The notes below the pieces were generated by a model. That model searched no databases and was not told the DNA's origin. It saw only the letters and a program-made list of their open reading frames with translations. Below, piece by piece: positions 47,574 to 59,700 of a stretch of DNA of 64,000 nucleotides (its first letter is position 1; every line of letters starts with the position of its first letter). This DNA comes from Datisca glomerata (lineage: Eukaryota > Streptophyta > Magnoliopsida > Cucurbitales > Datiscaceae), in NCBI GenBank assembly GCA_003255025.1, contig QANY01004052.1, positions 1,860,001 through 1,924,000 of the forward strand, read 5' to 3'. The position numbers were made by a program, and so were the translations under genes.

Positions 47574-48067
47574 GTTGGAGATTCTGATCAGAAGTTGGCC
47601 GATGGAATTTCCCTATTTTCCATTGTATCGGATACGTATACAAAGGCATCAGTTATTGGACCTCTGATAACAGTATGCACACGAGCCTTCTGCTAACTTT
47701 TGTCTCTTGCATTTACTTTAATCCGTCTTGTTTGGCTCCAAAAGGTGGAAAAACATTGATTGTTTTTACTTAATCATGAGTAATACTTCCTTTACATTTT
47801 TTTATGAAAAATGACCACAAGTTCCTATAAGTGGTATTTCTGCTTGTAGGAACATGCTAAAGGAGGAAAGTGCATTGTTTTCACTCAAACAAAGCGTGAT
47901 GCTGATAGATTAGCATATGCCATGGCAAGAAACCACAAGTGTGAGGCTTTAGACGGGGATATCTCACAAAATCAGAGAGAAAGAACACTTTCAGGCTTTC
48001 GCGATGGACACTTCAATATTTTAGTTGCCACAGATGTCGGGGGCTTGATATACCAAATGTTGATCTT
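47574..48067 (+). pseudogene. DEAD-box RNA helicase fragment (RH53/PMH2-like)
   Basis: Exon 47574-47672 reads VGDSDQKLADGISLF and ends before GTATGC. Exon 47850-48067 reads [20 protein letters not shown] and [14 protein letters not shown]. This is the linker and helicase C-terminal domain of plant mitochondrial DEAD-box helicases of the RH53/RH9 type, which act in organelle RNA splicing. The expected [13 protein letters not shown] motif (motif V) is broken: bases are missing after GATGTC and the frame shifts to read [11 protein letters not shown]-terminal exons with motifs I-III and the glycine-rich tail are absent. A non-functional fragment. Confidence 0.85.
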
Positions 48068-48606
48068 GTGAGTGCTCTTTTACTGGCTATTTTTTTGCCA
48101 ATATCCTCCTTTTTCATGCTTTCAGATTGCTGAACCATTTAGTGCTCATTATGTGTATGCATTGGGAGTTGCAAGGTTCTTGAGCTGTGCCCATTGGGTC
48201 CTCAGGGATTAGGAGATCCATTTTTTTCCTGTTTTGAATGATCTGTTGTATGCCTTTTCTTGTTTACTTTGTAAGTTTTAGAATCTGGTGATTGATTATT
48301 GTAATTTAGATAAGAAATTGACTTTAGCCAAGACCACCTCCTTAGTGGATTTGAAATTGGATGGAAGAGACTGATGAGTTTCTTCTATATTTCTATGTTT
48401 TTTAGCCTAGCGTTATTGCTCATCCATTCAATATATTTCTTTGAAAATACATTGTATCACTATATGATTCCATTCTTCTAGTTCTTGACCTTGTTTTATA
48501 AACAGTTGTGCTGTTTTCTCGTAGGGAAACATGGGATTTTTATGCTGCACGTTAGGACTTCAATGTTAATTTCTATTTGTCCTAACTTTGTAATCTTAAT
48601 TCACAG

Positions 48607-49541
48607 GAAGGAGAGCTTTGTTCTTTGAGGTACGACCTGACTGTTCCATTTTCTAGGCTTGTGGCTATGAATGGTATCACCTCGCTTAAAAGGTATCAAA
48701 TAGCTAAGGACACTTGTGTACCCAATCAAATAGTTGTTAGAGACTTTAGAGTTTGGACGGCCAAATTACAAGCAGGACTCGATCAAGTTGAAATAGTTTT
48801 TGTTGCCTATTTAGCCTAGTTCTTATATGTTGCCTAAAGATTTCTGCTTATGAGTTATTTGATGCAATGGTTCTGTTAGTGCTTCTCTAAAAGCCTTATA
48901 TGAATAAACTTCAACTGGTCACAAGTGTTTCTCTTTTTAATTGAATGATATCTAGGAACTTAAGTGAGATACTGGTACGGGATGGGCGTGTTTATACTTA
49001 ATATTATACTTTATGATCCTTTTGTTTTGTAGTTGTAAATTCTCTAGTATTTAACTTTGGGATAGATCAATATTATTAGATGTTTGTTAATGTATTAATC
49101 AGTAAAAACAAATTATTGTTAAAAGATGTAATTGTATGATTACTAATAATATTGATTAGTAATCAATGAGAACCGAGTATTAATATGGTGAGAAATTGGT
49201 TACTAATCAGTGTAAAACCGTCCATAAAGTATCAGTACAATGAGAAATTGAGAATCTATTTTTTGTATTTGAGAACTGAGTAAGTGCTTGCTGTTGCATT
49301 AACATATAAACAGAAATGCGAGTTTGTGTGTCTTTTGTCTTTTTTGAGTGTAGTTTGAACAAGTAATGTATTTTCTTACCAAAAAAAAGTTTGAACAAAT
49401 AATCTATGTCTGCAGGTTGGTTCGATTGCCGCTGGTGGACGCTATGACAACCTTATAGGAATGTTCGGCTCAAAGCAGGTCCCTGCAGTTGGTGTTAGCC
49501 TTGGAATTGAGAGAGTTTTTGTTATTATGGAACAGAAATGA
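48607..49541 (+). pseudogene. Histidyl-tRNA synthetase fragment
   Basis: The exon at 48607-about 48725 reads [17 protein letters not shown] and KRYQIAKDT (class II motif 2 region, histidine and ATP binding). The exon at 49416-about 49541 reads [17 protein letters not shown] and [16 protein letters not shown] (motif 3, catalytic core end). The exons between them and the anticodon-binding domain are missing, and the first exon runs into unrelated sequence after CVPNQ. The normal enzyme charges tRNA-His; this copy cannot. It lies on the same strand as the helicase fragment 0.5 kb upstream, though the two genes are unrelated. Confidence 0.85.
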
Positions 49542-49559
49542 TGGAAGGGATAACTGATG

Positions 49560-50595
49560 GTACATTTAATTCACATAACTAATTAGTTTTTGGTTCTGTA
49601 TGCCTTGGTAGTGTTATGTTTAATTTCTGAAGTTTTCTTGATGAGTTTTCTATGTCTGAAATCTGATTGGTTGTATATCCTTAACCACATATGAAATCTG
49701 ATGCAAAGAGGTAATAGGGACTACAATTGTTATTTTGTTTTTGATTTTGTGTGGAATTTTTTTCTTCTAATTTGTCAATATTCTAGTTATGTATTGCTTC
49801 TCTCTTAAACACAACGCAACTGTTTCATCGCCTAATGCAACTTTTCCTTCTTTGTTTCCATTTTTGAACTGTTCTTGATGAGTTTTTGGTTTTGTATGCC
49901 TTGGTAGTTGGTATTGTTATGGTTTTATAGATTTTTCAACTTACGGTTAACGGGGGTAGAGATGATGAATTTGGCTTAGGAAAGCTCGACCAAAGATGAG
50001 ACGAATAAAGGTTTTTCAACTTAAGGTTAATGTGCATTAGGGCAAAGTAAATGAGTTTAATTTTCATTTTAGTATCCATTTATGGCCCAGTAAAAATGCT
50101 TTCTGCTGGTGGGAGATTTACCTTGGGAATTTATTTTGATGATTGCTTATTTTCAAGTGCCTGCAACTCTTTGAAACTATTGTAAGGATTTCTCGAGTTT
50201 GAAGAATAAAATTATAGTTTCTATTTATTGGAACAATAGTTGCTTGTATAGTATAATGATAAGTCAGTTTTCAAGTTAGATTTATTTGTTAGCAGGTCAA
50301 ATAAATAATGTAAAATTTTGTCGAAATGATTAAATGTTAATGTTGTCAATTATTATATTGGTGTTCTTTATACTATTTAGAAGTATCTTTTTGAAAGTGT
50401 TTAATGTGAATACTTTGAACTTTATGGTATTTCACTTTATAAGATACAAAATACTTATAAATATTAATTCACGAGAATTAAAAACACCTATTGAATAAAA
50501 GTAACAGGAGTCAGTAAAATCTCATTAAACAACATTCTACGTGAGTCGAAATTTTTTATAAAAAGTGAAATACCACAGAGCTTTTCATAGGAAAA
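49560..50595. other. AT-rich DNA after the HisRS fragment
   Basis: No gene seen. Contains two related segments (near 49590-49620 and 49875-49920, TGTATGCCTTGGTAGT) that look like a local duplication. Confidence 0.45.
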
Positions 50596-50599
50596 ATTG

Positions 50600-51040
50600 G
50601 TTATTAATTGTACGTATTTGATTAATCTCATTACGTAATTGGTGAATTCCAGTATATATTTGGTGAACACTTCTAAGAATTATTAATTTGTACGTATTTG
50701 CTGAACTCCTCTATGTAATTGGTGAATCCTAGTTGTATTTGATGAACCTCTCTAAAAGTTATTAATTTGTACATATTTGATGAATCTCACTACGTAATTG
50801 GTAAACTCTAGTACGTATTTGGTGAACCCCTCCAAGAATTATTAATTTGTACGTATTTGGTGAACCCCACTACGTAATTGTTGAACCCTCTAAAAATTAT
50901 TAATTTGTACGTATTTGATGAATCTCACTATGTCATTGATGAATCTCATTACGTATTAGATGAATTACAGTATGTATTTAATGAATTTCAATACATATTT
51001 AATGAGCACAGTACATATTTAATGAACTGTTAATCATGTT
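50600..51040 (+). repeat. Minisatellite TACGTATTTGGTGAACCCC, right array
   Basis: Same unit and linker as 45826-46380, in direct orientation. The later part decays into GTATTTAATGAA variants. Confidence 0.85.
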
Positions 51041-52129
51041 CCAGCTTAGCTTGAGGTAAGTTCAGCAAAATTAAGGAGATGAAAGTTGATTCAAAACTAA
51101 CTTGGGCCTACATTAATTGAACTGATATATTTCAAAAGAAGCTCAGAAAAGAAAAAAAAAAAGCTCGGGTCTCTCCTTTTTTCGATCAATGAAAAGTTGC
51201 GTTACCTAGATAGAAATAGTAGGGACTCGTTTAACTACCTTATTGAAAATTATTTTCTCCCTCTGCCATAGCTTTGCAAGTTTAATTTAAGAACCTGCTA
51301 AAGATTATCAAAGTATCCAAGCTACTGGCTGTTAATGAAGAAGAGTAACAACATTAGGGAAGAATACCAATCAAGACAATGCCATAACTCTGTTCTCAAA
51401 ATATCAGCTTCCACCCATAAGAACTCTGAAACCTAGTAGAATTAACATCCCATCAGCATGTTGACCGTAGCTATATCATTGATTTGAGCACACTATGTGT
51501 TTTACCTCTACAATGGTATCAATCATAATTAATTGTATGCTCATGTTCGTACCTTAAAGGACCACAAATGGATTCTGATAGAAATATTCATCAACTTCAC
51601 ACCCAAGGCGGAGAGGAGGCAGGCAGGAAGGGCGGTTCTATCAGGCTTCGTCTTAGTCAGGCCACTTGAATCTTCGATGCGATTAATATGATCCTTCAAT
51701 AAGTGAGAAAATTAATGGAAATAATGGATGAAACTGGTACGATCTATTATTCATGTACGTAGATTGAATTGGCTGTTGTCTAGAGATTAAAATACAAATT
51801 TTCTTTTTGCATCTAAGCATTTAACAACAATAAGAACCAACAAATCTGAGAGCAAAAGCAAACAAAAGCCTTGCGACCTGGAAAATATGAAGCTGAGACT
51901 GCAGATGAAAGATGTGCAGTCTTGTCCTCATCTCTATTGCGAGATGACCTTGACCCATGTCTTCTTTCTTAGATTTTCATTCAACAAACCATTCCTAGTT
52001 GATATTCCCACTTTCTAAGGAGCTGCTTTTAACTTAGAGGTACGAAAGAACAAGTTATTCTTCTTGAATCTGACAAGTGACAAGGCTGAGAAAACTAAAA
52101 TAACACCAAGCTACCATATTAGTGCCTCC
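51041..52129. other. 3' flank of the third RLP locus
   Basis: No gene seen. 51240-51400 resembles 56040-56225 (CCATAGCTTTGCAAGTTT versus CCATAGCTTCACAAGTTT, then AAAGATTATCAA, AAGAAGA and AACAACATT words), indicating a duplicated segment on both sides of the RLP pseudogene. Confidence 0.5.
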
Positions 52130-55100
52130 TCCGCTGAATTCTACGGCCTCTTCTTCCATGATTTTGAATTTTATTTTTGAGCTGAGGGAATATCTTGACA
52201 ATGACATGATCAACGTGTTATAAACCCATCGCCTCCATCTCTTCCAGAACAGCAGAGGCCCATCACGATGCCATGGCCGAAAACAAATCCAATTTCAGCT
52301 CCTAAAATTTTCCAGTCTACACCTGGTCCAGAATCTACCGGTGGTTCTGATTGTTTCTCGAGAGCAGGTGGTTGTGACAGTGCCTCTACACAATTAGCCA
52401 CAAGAGGGGGACCACATAATCCTTTATTGCCTACATAGGAATCGCTAGAAAATGTCTAAATTTGATTGCCCGTTGGTATCCTCCCCGCCAATTGATTGTT
52501 TGACAGGTTTAGGAACGAGAGGAAGTTGAGGAAAGCAAGCTGTGCAGGGATTTCTCCAGTCAGTTTGTTATTTGAGAGGTCTAACGACTCCAATTGAGTC
52601 AGGTTCCCTATAGATGAAGGAATCTGATCCGTGAGAGCATTATGGGACAAGTTTAGTATGTAGAGCCCTTTGATTTCCATGATTTAGTCTGGTATTGGGC
52701 CCTGGAAGTGGTTTGATGAGAAGTCAATGGACGTGAAGACTGTAAGGATTTTCACCAGCTCCATCTCAAGACCCTTGCTGGTGACTGTTATCGTATCCTG
52801 ATAACTCACATCAGTGAATTTCAAAACCTTAAAACGCAGGTGCTTTAGCTTTAATTCCGCAATGTCTTCATCAGCCATCATCCCCTTCCAAGTTGTTAAG
52901 GATATGCCAGGTAGTTCACTGAAATTGTTTTCAGCTAGGTCCACGATTTGGAGACTTGGCCAGGTGCCACTTATGTGTGGACATCCAATTTTCCCATAAA
53001 ACTGATTAGATCTCAGAACTAGAACACGCAAGGAGGATATGCTCTTCAATGGGCACGGATAGGAATCAAGTATTCGGTTTTTCCCAAGGTCTAAAACCTC
53101 TAACATTGTGCAGTTGGCTAGAGATTTTGGTACCTGTCCCTCAATTTGATTTCCACTGAGATCCAGAGTCCTCAGACCACAGCTAGGTGGAAATGTATCA
53201 AAAATAAAACCACTGAAGTTGTTGTTTCGTAGATTCAGTGCCCAAAGATTTGTAGTCATCCTGGTTAAACATTGGGGGATTGGCCCACTCAAGCTATTGT
53301 CAGACAGATCCAAAACCTGAAGACTTGTGGAGTTGCATATGGATATAGGGATGAAACCAATATTATTACTTGAAATTGAGAAGAAAACTGTGCCCTCGAT
53401 ATAATTACCAATATCTGCAGGGATGATAGAACTGAATTTATTACGCGAGTAATCCAAATAGGCAGCAATTGAAGGAAGGATCGGTATTGGCCCTTGGAGT
53501 TCATTGGAATGAAGGTCGAGGACAAGCAAATGGGAAGAATGGTTCTGCAAAGGTCCTTTCGAGCCTATGAGAAAGTTGCAAGAAACGTTCAAGTGAAGAA
53601 GATTATCAAGTTCCCAAATCCAGTTGGGTATATCCCCCCAAAGTTCATTACTTGCGAGATCTAGAAAAATTAATTTGGATTGATTTTTCAAGGAGGGAAT
53701 GTTCTCAACTTGCAAGAAGCCAATTTCAATGTGATCAGCTGAGGAAATGAAGATGAAGTAGAGTTAAACTCTGTATCATTTGCATCAACCAACAAGCTGT
53801 TGCTGGAAAGGTCTAGGCTTCCGAGATTCCTCAGCTGCCGGATCATATCAAGCTGTATTGTACCAGTAAAATTGTTGAAAGGAAGTGTGAGTATCTTAAG
53901 ACTTTGGAGCTTAAAAACAGAGACTGGGAATGGGCCCCCCAAGTCATTGCTCCCGTGTCGAGTGAAGAGGAAGACAAATTGGAAAGCTCATGTAGACTAC
54001 CATTGAATCGGTTTTGAGAGAGTTGTATCTTCTGAATTGATGGAATGGTGAACAAAGACGATGGGACTCTCCCGGTGAGTGAATTGTTTCGCAAGTCTAG
54101 ATTAACAAGACTCACAAGGTCGTCCCACTTGGTGGAATCAATTGAGCCATTCAACTGATTATGGGCAATGTTTAATACCGTAAGACTCTTCGAAAAAGAA
54201 AACGATGGGATTTCACCTTCAAATCTGTTAGATGACAAATCGAAAAACAGGAGCTCCCTGAGGTCTGCAATTGTATTGGGGATTGATCCATTAAAACCAC
54301 AACCTTTCAGGTCGATTCTGGACAGTTTCTTAAGGTTTCCAATAGAATCTGGTCATGCTCCTGAAAAACCAGTGCCTTGGAGCACCAGGGTCTGAAGGGA
54401 ACCATTGAGTGGAAAAGATGGTAGATGACCTTGCAGCTGTCTGTTATTTGATAAAGCAATGGTCCGCAGCGTTGGTACCTGGAAGATTCTTGCTGGAAAA
54501 GATCCTGATAATCCACAAGTAGTAAGACGCAGGGAAGTCAAATTTGAGAAGTCTGCAAAGAACTCAGGAACTTGGGCTGACAAATTGTTGTTATCCAGAC
54601 GAATAACAGAGAGAGACCGAATGTTGGCCAAAGAGTCAATAGGTCCTGAAAGATAACATCCAAACAAGCTCAAAACGCTCAGATTAGGAAGTGAAGATGA
54701 CAAGGCCTGGCACCACTCAGCCCCTCCGGCCGAAATATTGATGCCATCTAGATATAGCTCTCTCAGCTGCTTCAGGTTCTGAACAAGCGACTTCATATTC
54801 GGGTTCTCAAGTTTCAATTTTGAAACTTGTAGGTAGGCTGAAGTATAGCTCTCTCAGCTGCTTCAGGTTCTGAACAAGCGACTTCAAATTCGGGTTCTCA
54901 AGTTTCAATTTTGAAACTTGTAGGTAGGCTGAAGTAGAGAAATCAAGAGTAACCAACTGAGTGAGGTTTGAAATCTCAATAGGAATCTGCCCTACAAAGC
55001 CAGCATTTGACATATTCAGAACACTCAAATTTGGAAGTTTTGCAAACCCGGCTGGGATTGTAGAGTCGAAGTTGTTGTAACCCAAATTCAGGTTTTGAAT

Positions 55101-55406
55101 GTGCCGAAGACTGAAAAGACTGCTGGAATTATCAATTCCTCCAGAGATCCGCTCATTACTCAGATCAAGACTAATAACACAGCCTTCGGAGCACATTACA
55201 CCGCTCCAATTACAATAATCAGCATTTTGGTCACACTGCACTAGACTTTTAGACAAATTGGCGTTGAATTTGAGGCTGTTCTTTAACTGAAGCAACAATG
55301 ATTTCTGATCCTCAGGACACTGAGCGCAAACAACAGATACTCCGATGAAGAAGCTCAGAGAGTAAATGGATATAAAAAAATGCCATGAAAAGATCGTAGT
55401 TCTCAT
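52130..55406 (-). pseudogene. RLP pseudogene, near-duplicate of the intact RLP with a different tail
   Basis: Long stretches are identical to the gene at 4973-8377, and the start codon (55404-55406) and signal peptide are kept. Disabling changes seen: a 91-bp tandem duplication at 54753-54934 (frameshift), TTA to TGA near 54355, an 11-base deletion near 53955, a 4-base deletion near 53690, GAA to TAA at 52684-52686, a further stop near 52457, and a frameshift in the tail near 52255. Several 3-base deletions keep frame. After LCGPP (about 52410) similarity to the intact gene stops: this copy encodes VDWKILGAEIGFVFGHGIVM and then, in another frame, FWKRWRRW, an older-style RLP tail. So it is chimeric as well as dead. 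The 5' similarity ends near 55521. The 3' limit is approximate. Confidence 0.92.
54753..54934 (-). repeat. 91-bp tandem duplication in the RLP pseudogene
   Basis: The segment beginning TATAGCTCTCTCAGCTGC at 54753 is repeated from 54844 with only a base or so different. 91 is not a multiple of three, so the duplication alone breaks the reading frame. The intact RLP has one copy (near 7812-7905). Confidence 0.9.
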
Positions 55407-55521
55407 TGGAGCCGATTGGTGGAGACACCCACATGACCAAGAATAGTTAAAGAGTTGTTGGAATTGGTGGTGGGTAGTATAGGAGGGTAAGGCCCATGAA
55501 TCTGACCTTTTGTTTGGTGGG

Positions 55522-56790
55522 TAATAGATGATTGTAGAATTGACTGAGGGATTGAATGAGGGCCTGCAAATGAAATCCGTGGACTATCATTGGCGGGAAG
55601 GGAACTTCCTTCCTACTATACTATCCAAGAGAAATTCTTCCAGGTCAACCTCCAGACAACATGGTGGTTAAAGACTTTGAAAGAATTTAAAATACCCCAA
55701 GTTTTGATGAATTATTTTCTTTGACCAATGATAGATACTCGATCCACCACAGTCCGTCCAAACTACATTATTTGCTTCCGGCTGCCTCATGTTCTTGCAT
55801 TAGCAAGTTCATAAGTAATAAGGCTCGCAGACATGACAACATTAACAGCATAATAATAAAAACTGAGCTAGATGTATGCATCTTTAAACATAGTTCAACC
55901 AGTTGGGTAAAAATGATTCTTTTTCCGTCAAAGTTACAAATTTTAAACAGATTGAAATACCTCAGCTCGTCTTTGACCCCCAGAAAAAAAAAATTCAGCC
56001 CAAGACCTTTTGAGTTGGGTGGGGATAAATTTATTCAAAACAAAAGAAATAGCATTTCCTCCCTCGCCATAGCTTCACAAGTTTGTTTGTCTTAAAAGAA
56101 GCTGCAAAAGATTATCAACATATCTAAGCTGCTGAGTGTTACAGAAGAAGACCAACAACATTGGAAGGAAAGGACGACTCGATTCTTTTTAGGTAAGAAT
56201 ATCCAATACATAAGACAATGCAAAAATCTCAGCTTGCTACCATAACAACGCAGAAAATCAATAAAATTAAGCAACCAATTGACAGAATATTAACAGTAAT
56301 TACCATTGATTTTAAGCACAAAATAAATTGTCTTTTTACCTCCATAACGACATTATCCAACTCCAATAAACTCCCGCCATTGCTCCTAATAAAACTGTTT
56401 TAATCGCGCGGAACGGCATCACGGTTCTCTCCTCTGTTTTGGTGGATGCGTGGTTCAGTTTCTAGCGCTAGACGATATGTCGTTTTTAAACTCCAGTCAA
56501 AGCACATGCTGGTCCTGGTTCCTAGACGATGAGTCGTCCTGCCATCTGAAATCTGAACAAGGTTGAAGCTTCTCTTATATAAAAGATCGAATGCAAGACT
56601 TTGAAGGGGCATTTGGAGAGGAAACGCCAGGCAACATCATATTTCAACTGAGACATTCTCTGGGTAAATAAAAATGGCGCATTTCATGTTTAGATAGAGC
56701 ATTTGCAGGAATCGGCTCGGGCATGTAATGAAGGAAAAGAGCTGTTAATGTGCGAGAAACTGAGTTCGCAAGCAATTAGCTGTAGAATAA
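55522..56790. other. Intergenic region between RLP pseudogene and aprataxin-like gene
   Basis: No gene recognised. 56040-56225 is a diverged copy of 51240-51400. The last few hundred bases before 56791 should hold the promoter of the aprataxin-like gene, but I cannot define an element. Confidence 0.5.
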
Positions 56791-59700
56791 ATGGATATGG
56801 ATGTTGATGACTCTTTCACAGCCAAAGCCCAGGGTAAATTCCTTTTGAAACTGTAACTTGTTTTGGGTCATCGTCTAGGCTGAAGGTTCTTCTGGAAGTG
56901 TTTAAATGTTTTAGTTTTTTTCCGATTAAAGGTGAGGAAGAGCAAGGAAAGCTTGCTGTGGTGTTATTGGTGGGTGCACCAGGTAGCGGCAAATCCACCT
57001 TCTGTGAAAACGTTATGCGATCCTCTGCCCGCCCCTGGGTCCGTGTCTGCCAGGTCTGGCTGACTCTCTCCTTTGAATAGTTTGATGAAATGCTCCGCTG
57101 TGATTCTATTCACTTTTAGGAATTGCTTTCATTTGCATTAATATGAAATGCTTTCAAATTAACAGCTCCAAGCTAGTTACTTGTAACAGTTGTCGTTATC
57201 GATTTTTAAAAGAAAAGTCACGAGTAAATGAGTGTCAGGAGGCTCAAATCGTTATAGTAGTTTTTGTACTTTTGTAGAATTCGGTTCTTTCAAACGGGTT
57301 ATTGCGAGGATTTTCACTTTGTTTTGTAGGAGTGGATGAGGACCAAATTACCAGTCACAAATGATGGTCCTTCCTTCCTTTATGAGTTAGTTTGTATCCC
57401 CATGTGCTGCCATTTCACATTTTTTCTTTTGTTTCACTGGCAGGACACTATTGGAAATGGCAAGTCTGGAACTAAGGCTCAATGCCTAAAGAGTGCGGGC
57501 AATGCTTTAAAGGATAGAAAGAATGTGTTTATAGACAGATGCAATCTAGACAAAGTACAACGTTCCGACTTTGTTAAGCTGGGTAGTTCCCAAGTGGACG
57601 TGCATGCTGTGGTACTTGATCTTCCTGCAAAGCTCTGTATATCCCGCTCTGTTAAGCGGACTGGTCATGAAGGGAATTTACAAGGTGGAAAAGCTGCTGC
57701 AGTAGTGAATAGAATGCTGCAAATGAAAGAATTGCCTAAACTGAATGAAGGTTTTACTCGGATCACATTCTGCCAGAATGACACTGATGTTCAATCTGCA
57801 CTTGCTACATATAGTTCACTTGGTCCACTGGAAACCCTCCCACATGGGTGTTTTGGTCAGAAAAGTCAGGATGTGAAAGTACAACTTGGCATTAGGAAAT
57901 TCCTAATGAAAGTGGATGTTCCTGCCAATTCAGGACCGGTAGAAACTAGCCTTCCAGAATCTGCTTCTCCTCAAATTACTGAGAAAGAGAAAACCTGTGA
58001 TAGATCAGACTGTGCCGTTCCAATATCTTGTAATACACATAAGGAGTTACAGGTGAGCGAAAATCCAGAGTTACAGGTGGGTGAAGATCCGGTGGCAGTT
58101 GTCAGTGGCCATGTTCCGCTGAATAATGCTCCAACTCTCGCTTTTCCATCTATTTCAACATCAGATTTCCAATTTAACCTTGAAAAGGCATCCGATATTA
58201 TCGTTGAGAAAGTCGAAGAGTTTGTGAACAAGCTTGAAAGTGCCAGGCTTGTTTTAGTTGACTTGGGTCACAGTTCAAAGGTTTTGTCTTTGGTTAAGGC
58301 TAAAGCTGTGCAGAGAAACATCGACTCCGACAAATTCTTTACATTTGTGGGAGATATTACTCAACTTTATTCTAGAGGTGGCTTGCGCTGCAACGTAATA
58401 GCCAATGCTGCAAACTGGTGAGCTTGTGTGGCGTTCGTACTCTATTACTTTATATCCAAACTCTAATAGAGCTTTTTTTATATATCTCTAATAGAGTTAA
58501 CATGTGGTTGGCATGTTTTATCTTGAGAACTCTATTCCATTACGAGTTGTATCTATACTCATATATACCTTGTAGGACGGATTTGATTTGGTTATTTTAG
58601 ATCTCAGGTAAACAGATTTTCTGTATATAATCACTTTGAGATAGATCAAATGACCAGTCTAACAGAACAGTTGCAAGGGCAAGGAGATATCGATGTGATG
58701 AAAAAATTATGCCACAATCTATCACGCAACTGTGTTCTTGCTTATGGGTTTAAAATCTTTTGGTTTAATAGCATAATCGAGCTAGGCTGTTGTCATAAGT
58801 GTGCATATCAAAGGTATGGTTTTTTTCTTGAAGATGGAGTTTCCTCCTAACGTTTTGAAGTTACCTATATTTCATGAATTGATCCGGCGGCAAAACTATT
58901 TTTACGATGATGCTTATGTTTTCTTTTGGTCCCCCCCCCCCCCNNNNNNNNNNNNNNNNNNNNNNNNNAAAAAAAAAAAAAAACACAAAAAACACCCATT
59001 GGGTTGTAATATCTAAGGTTGAGAAAATTCATTAAGCTGTTAAACTCCGTTTTGCTGCTTTCAACAGAAATATTAACCCAGTTGATAACATAAAAGATGA
59101 TCTGCTTAACCTCCAATAATTATGTAATAGGATGAACTATTTTGCATATCAAGGAAAATAAAATGAAGTTATTCCCATGCAGGCGACTGAAATCTGGAGG
59201 TGGAGGCGTGAATGCTGCAATATTCAGTGCTGCGGGTCCTGGCCTAGAGGTGGCAACCAAGGAGCAGGTTAACTGTCTTCAACCTGGGAATGCAGTGGTA
59301 GTTCCTCTGCCTTCAACTTCTCCCTTGTTTACTAGGGAAGGGGTTACACATGTCGTACACGTTCTTGGACCAAATATGAACCCAAATCGACCAAATTGTC
59401 TTGACAATGATTATAATAAGGGTTGTAAACTTCTTCGTGCTGCTTATACTTCCCTATTTGAAGGCTATGCTTCTATCGTGAGAGCCCAATCTAAATTGGC
59501 GAAGGAAAGTTGTATTGAAAACCTTGAGTCAAGGTCTTCAGAGTCACAAAAGCATTTTGAGGGCGTCTCCAGAAATCCGCTTCTAAGTAGTGATCAAAAG
59601 AATAAGAGAGAAGGTTCTCAAGATTCTGAAAGAAGCAAGAAATGCAAAGGGCCAGGGGCGGGAGATGATTCAGCTGCCAGAATAGTGAATCCCAGCGCCA

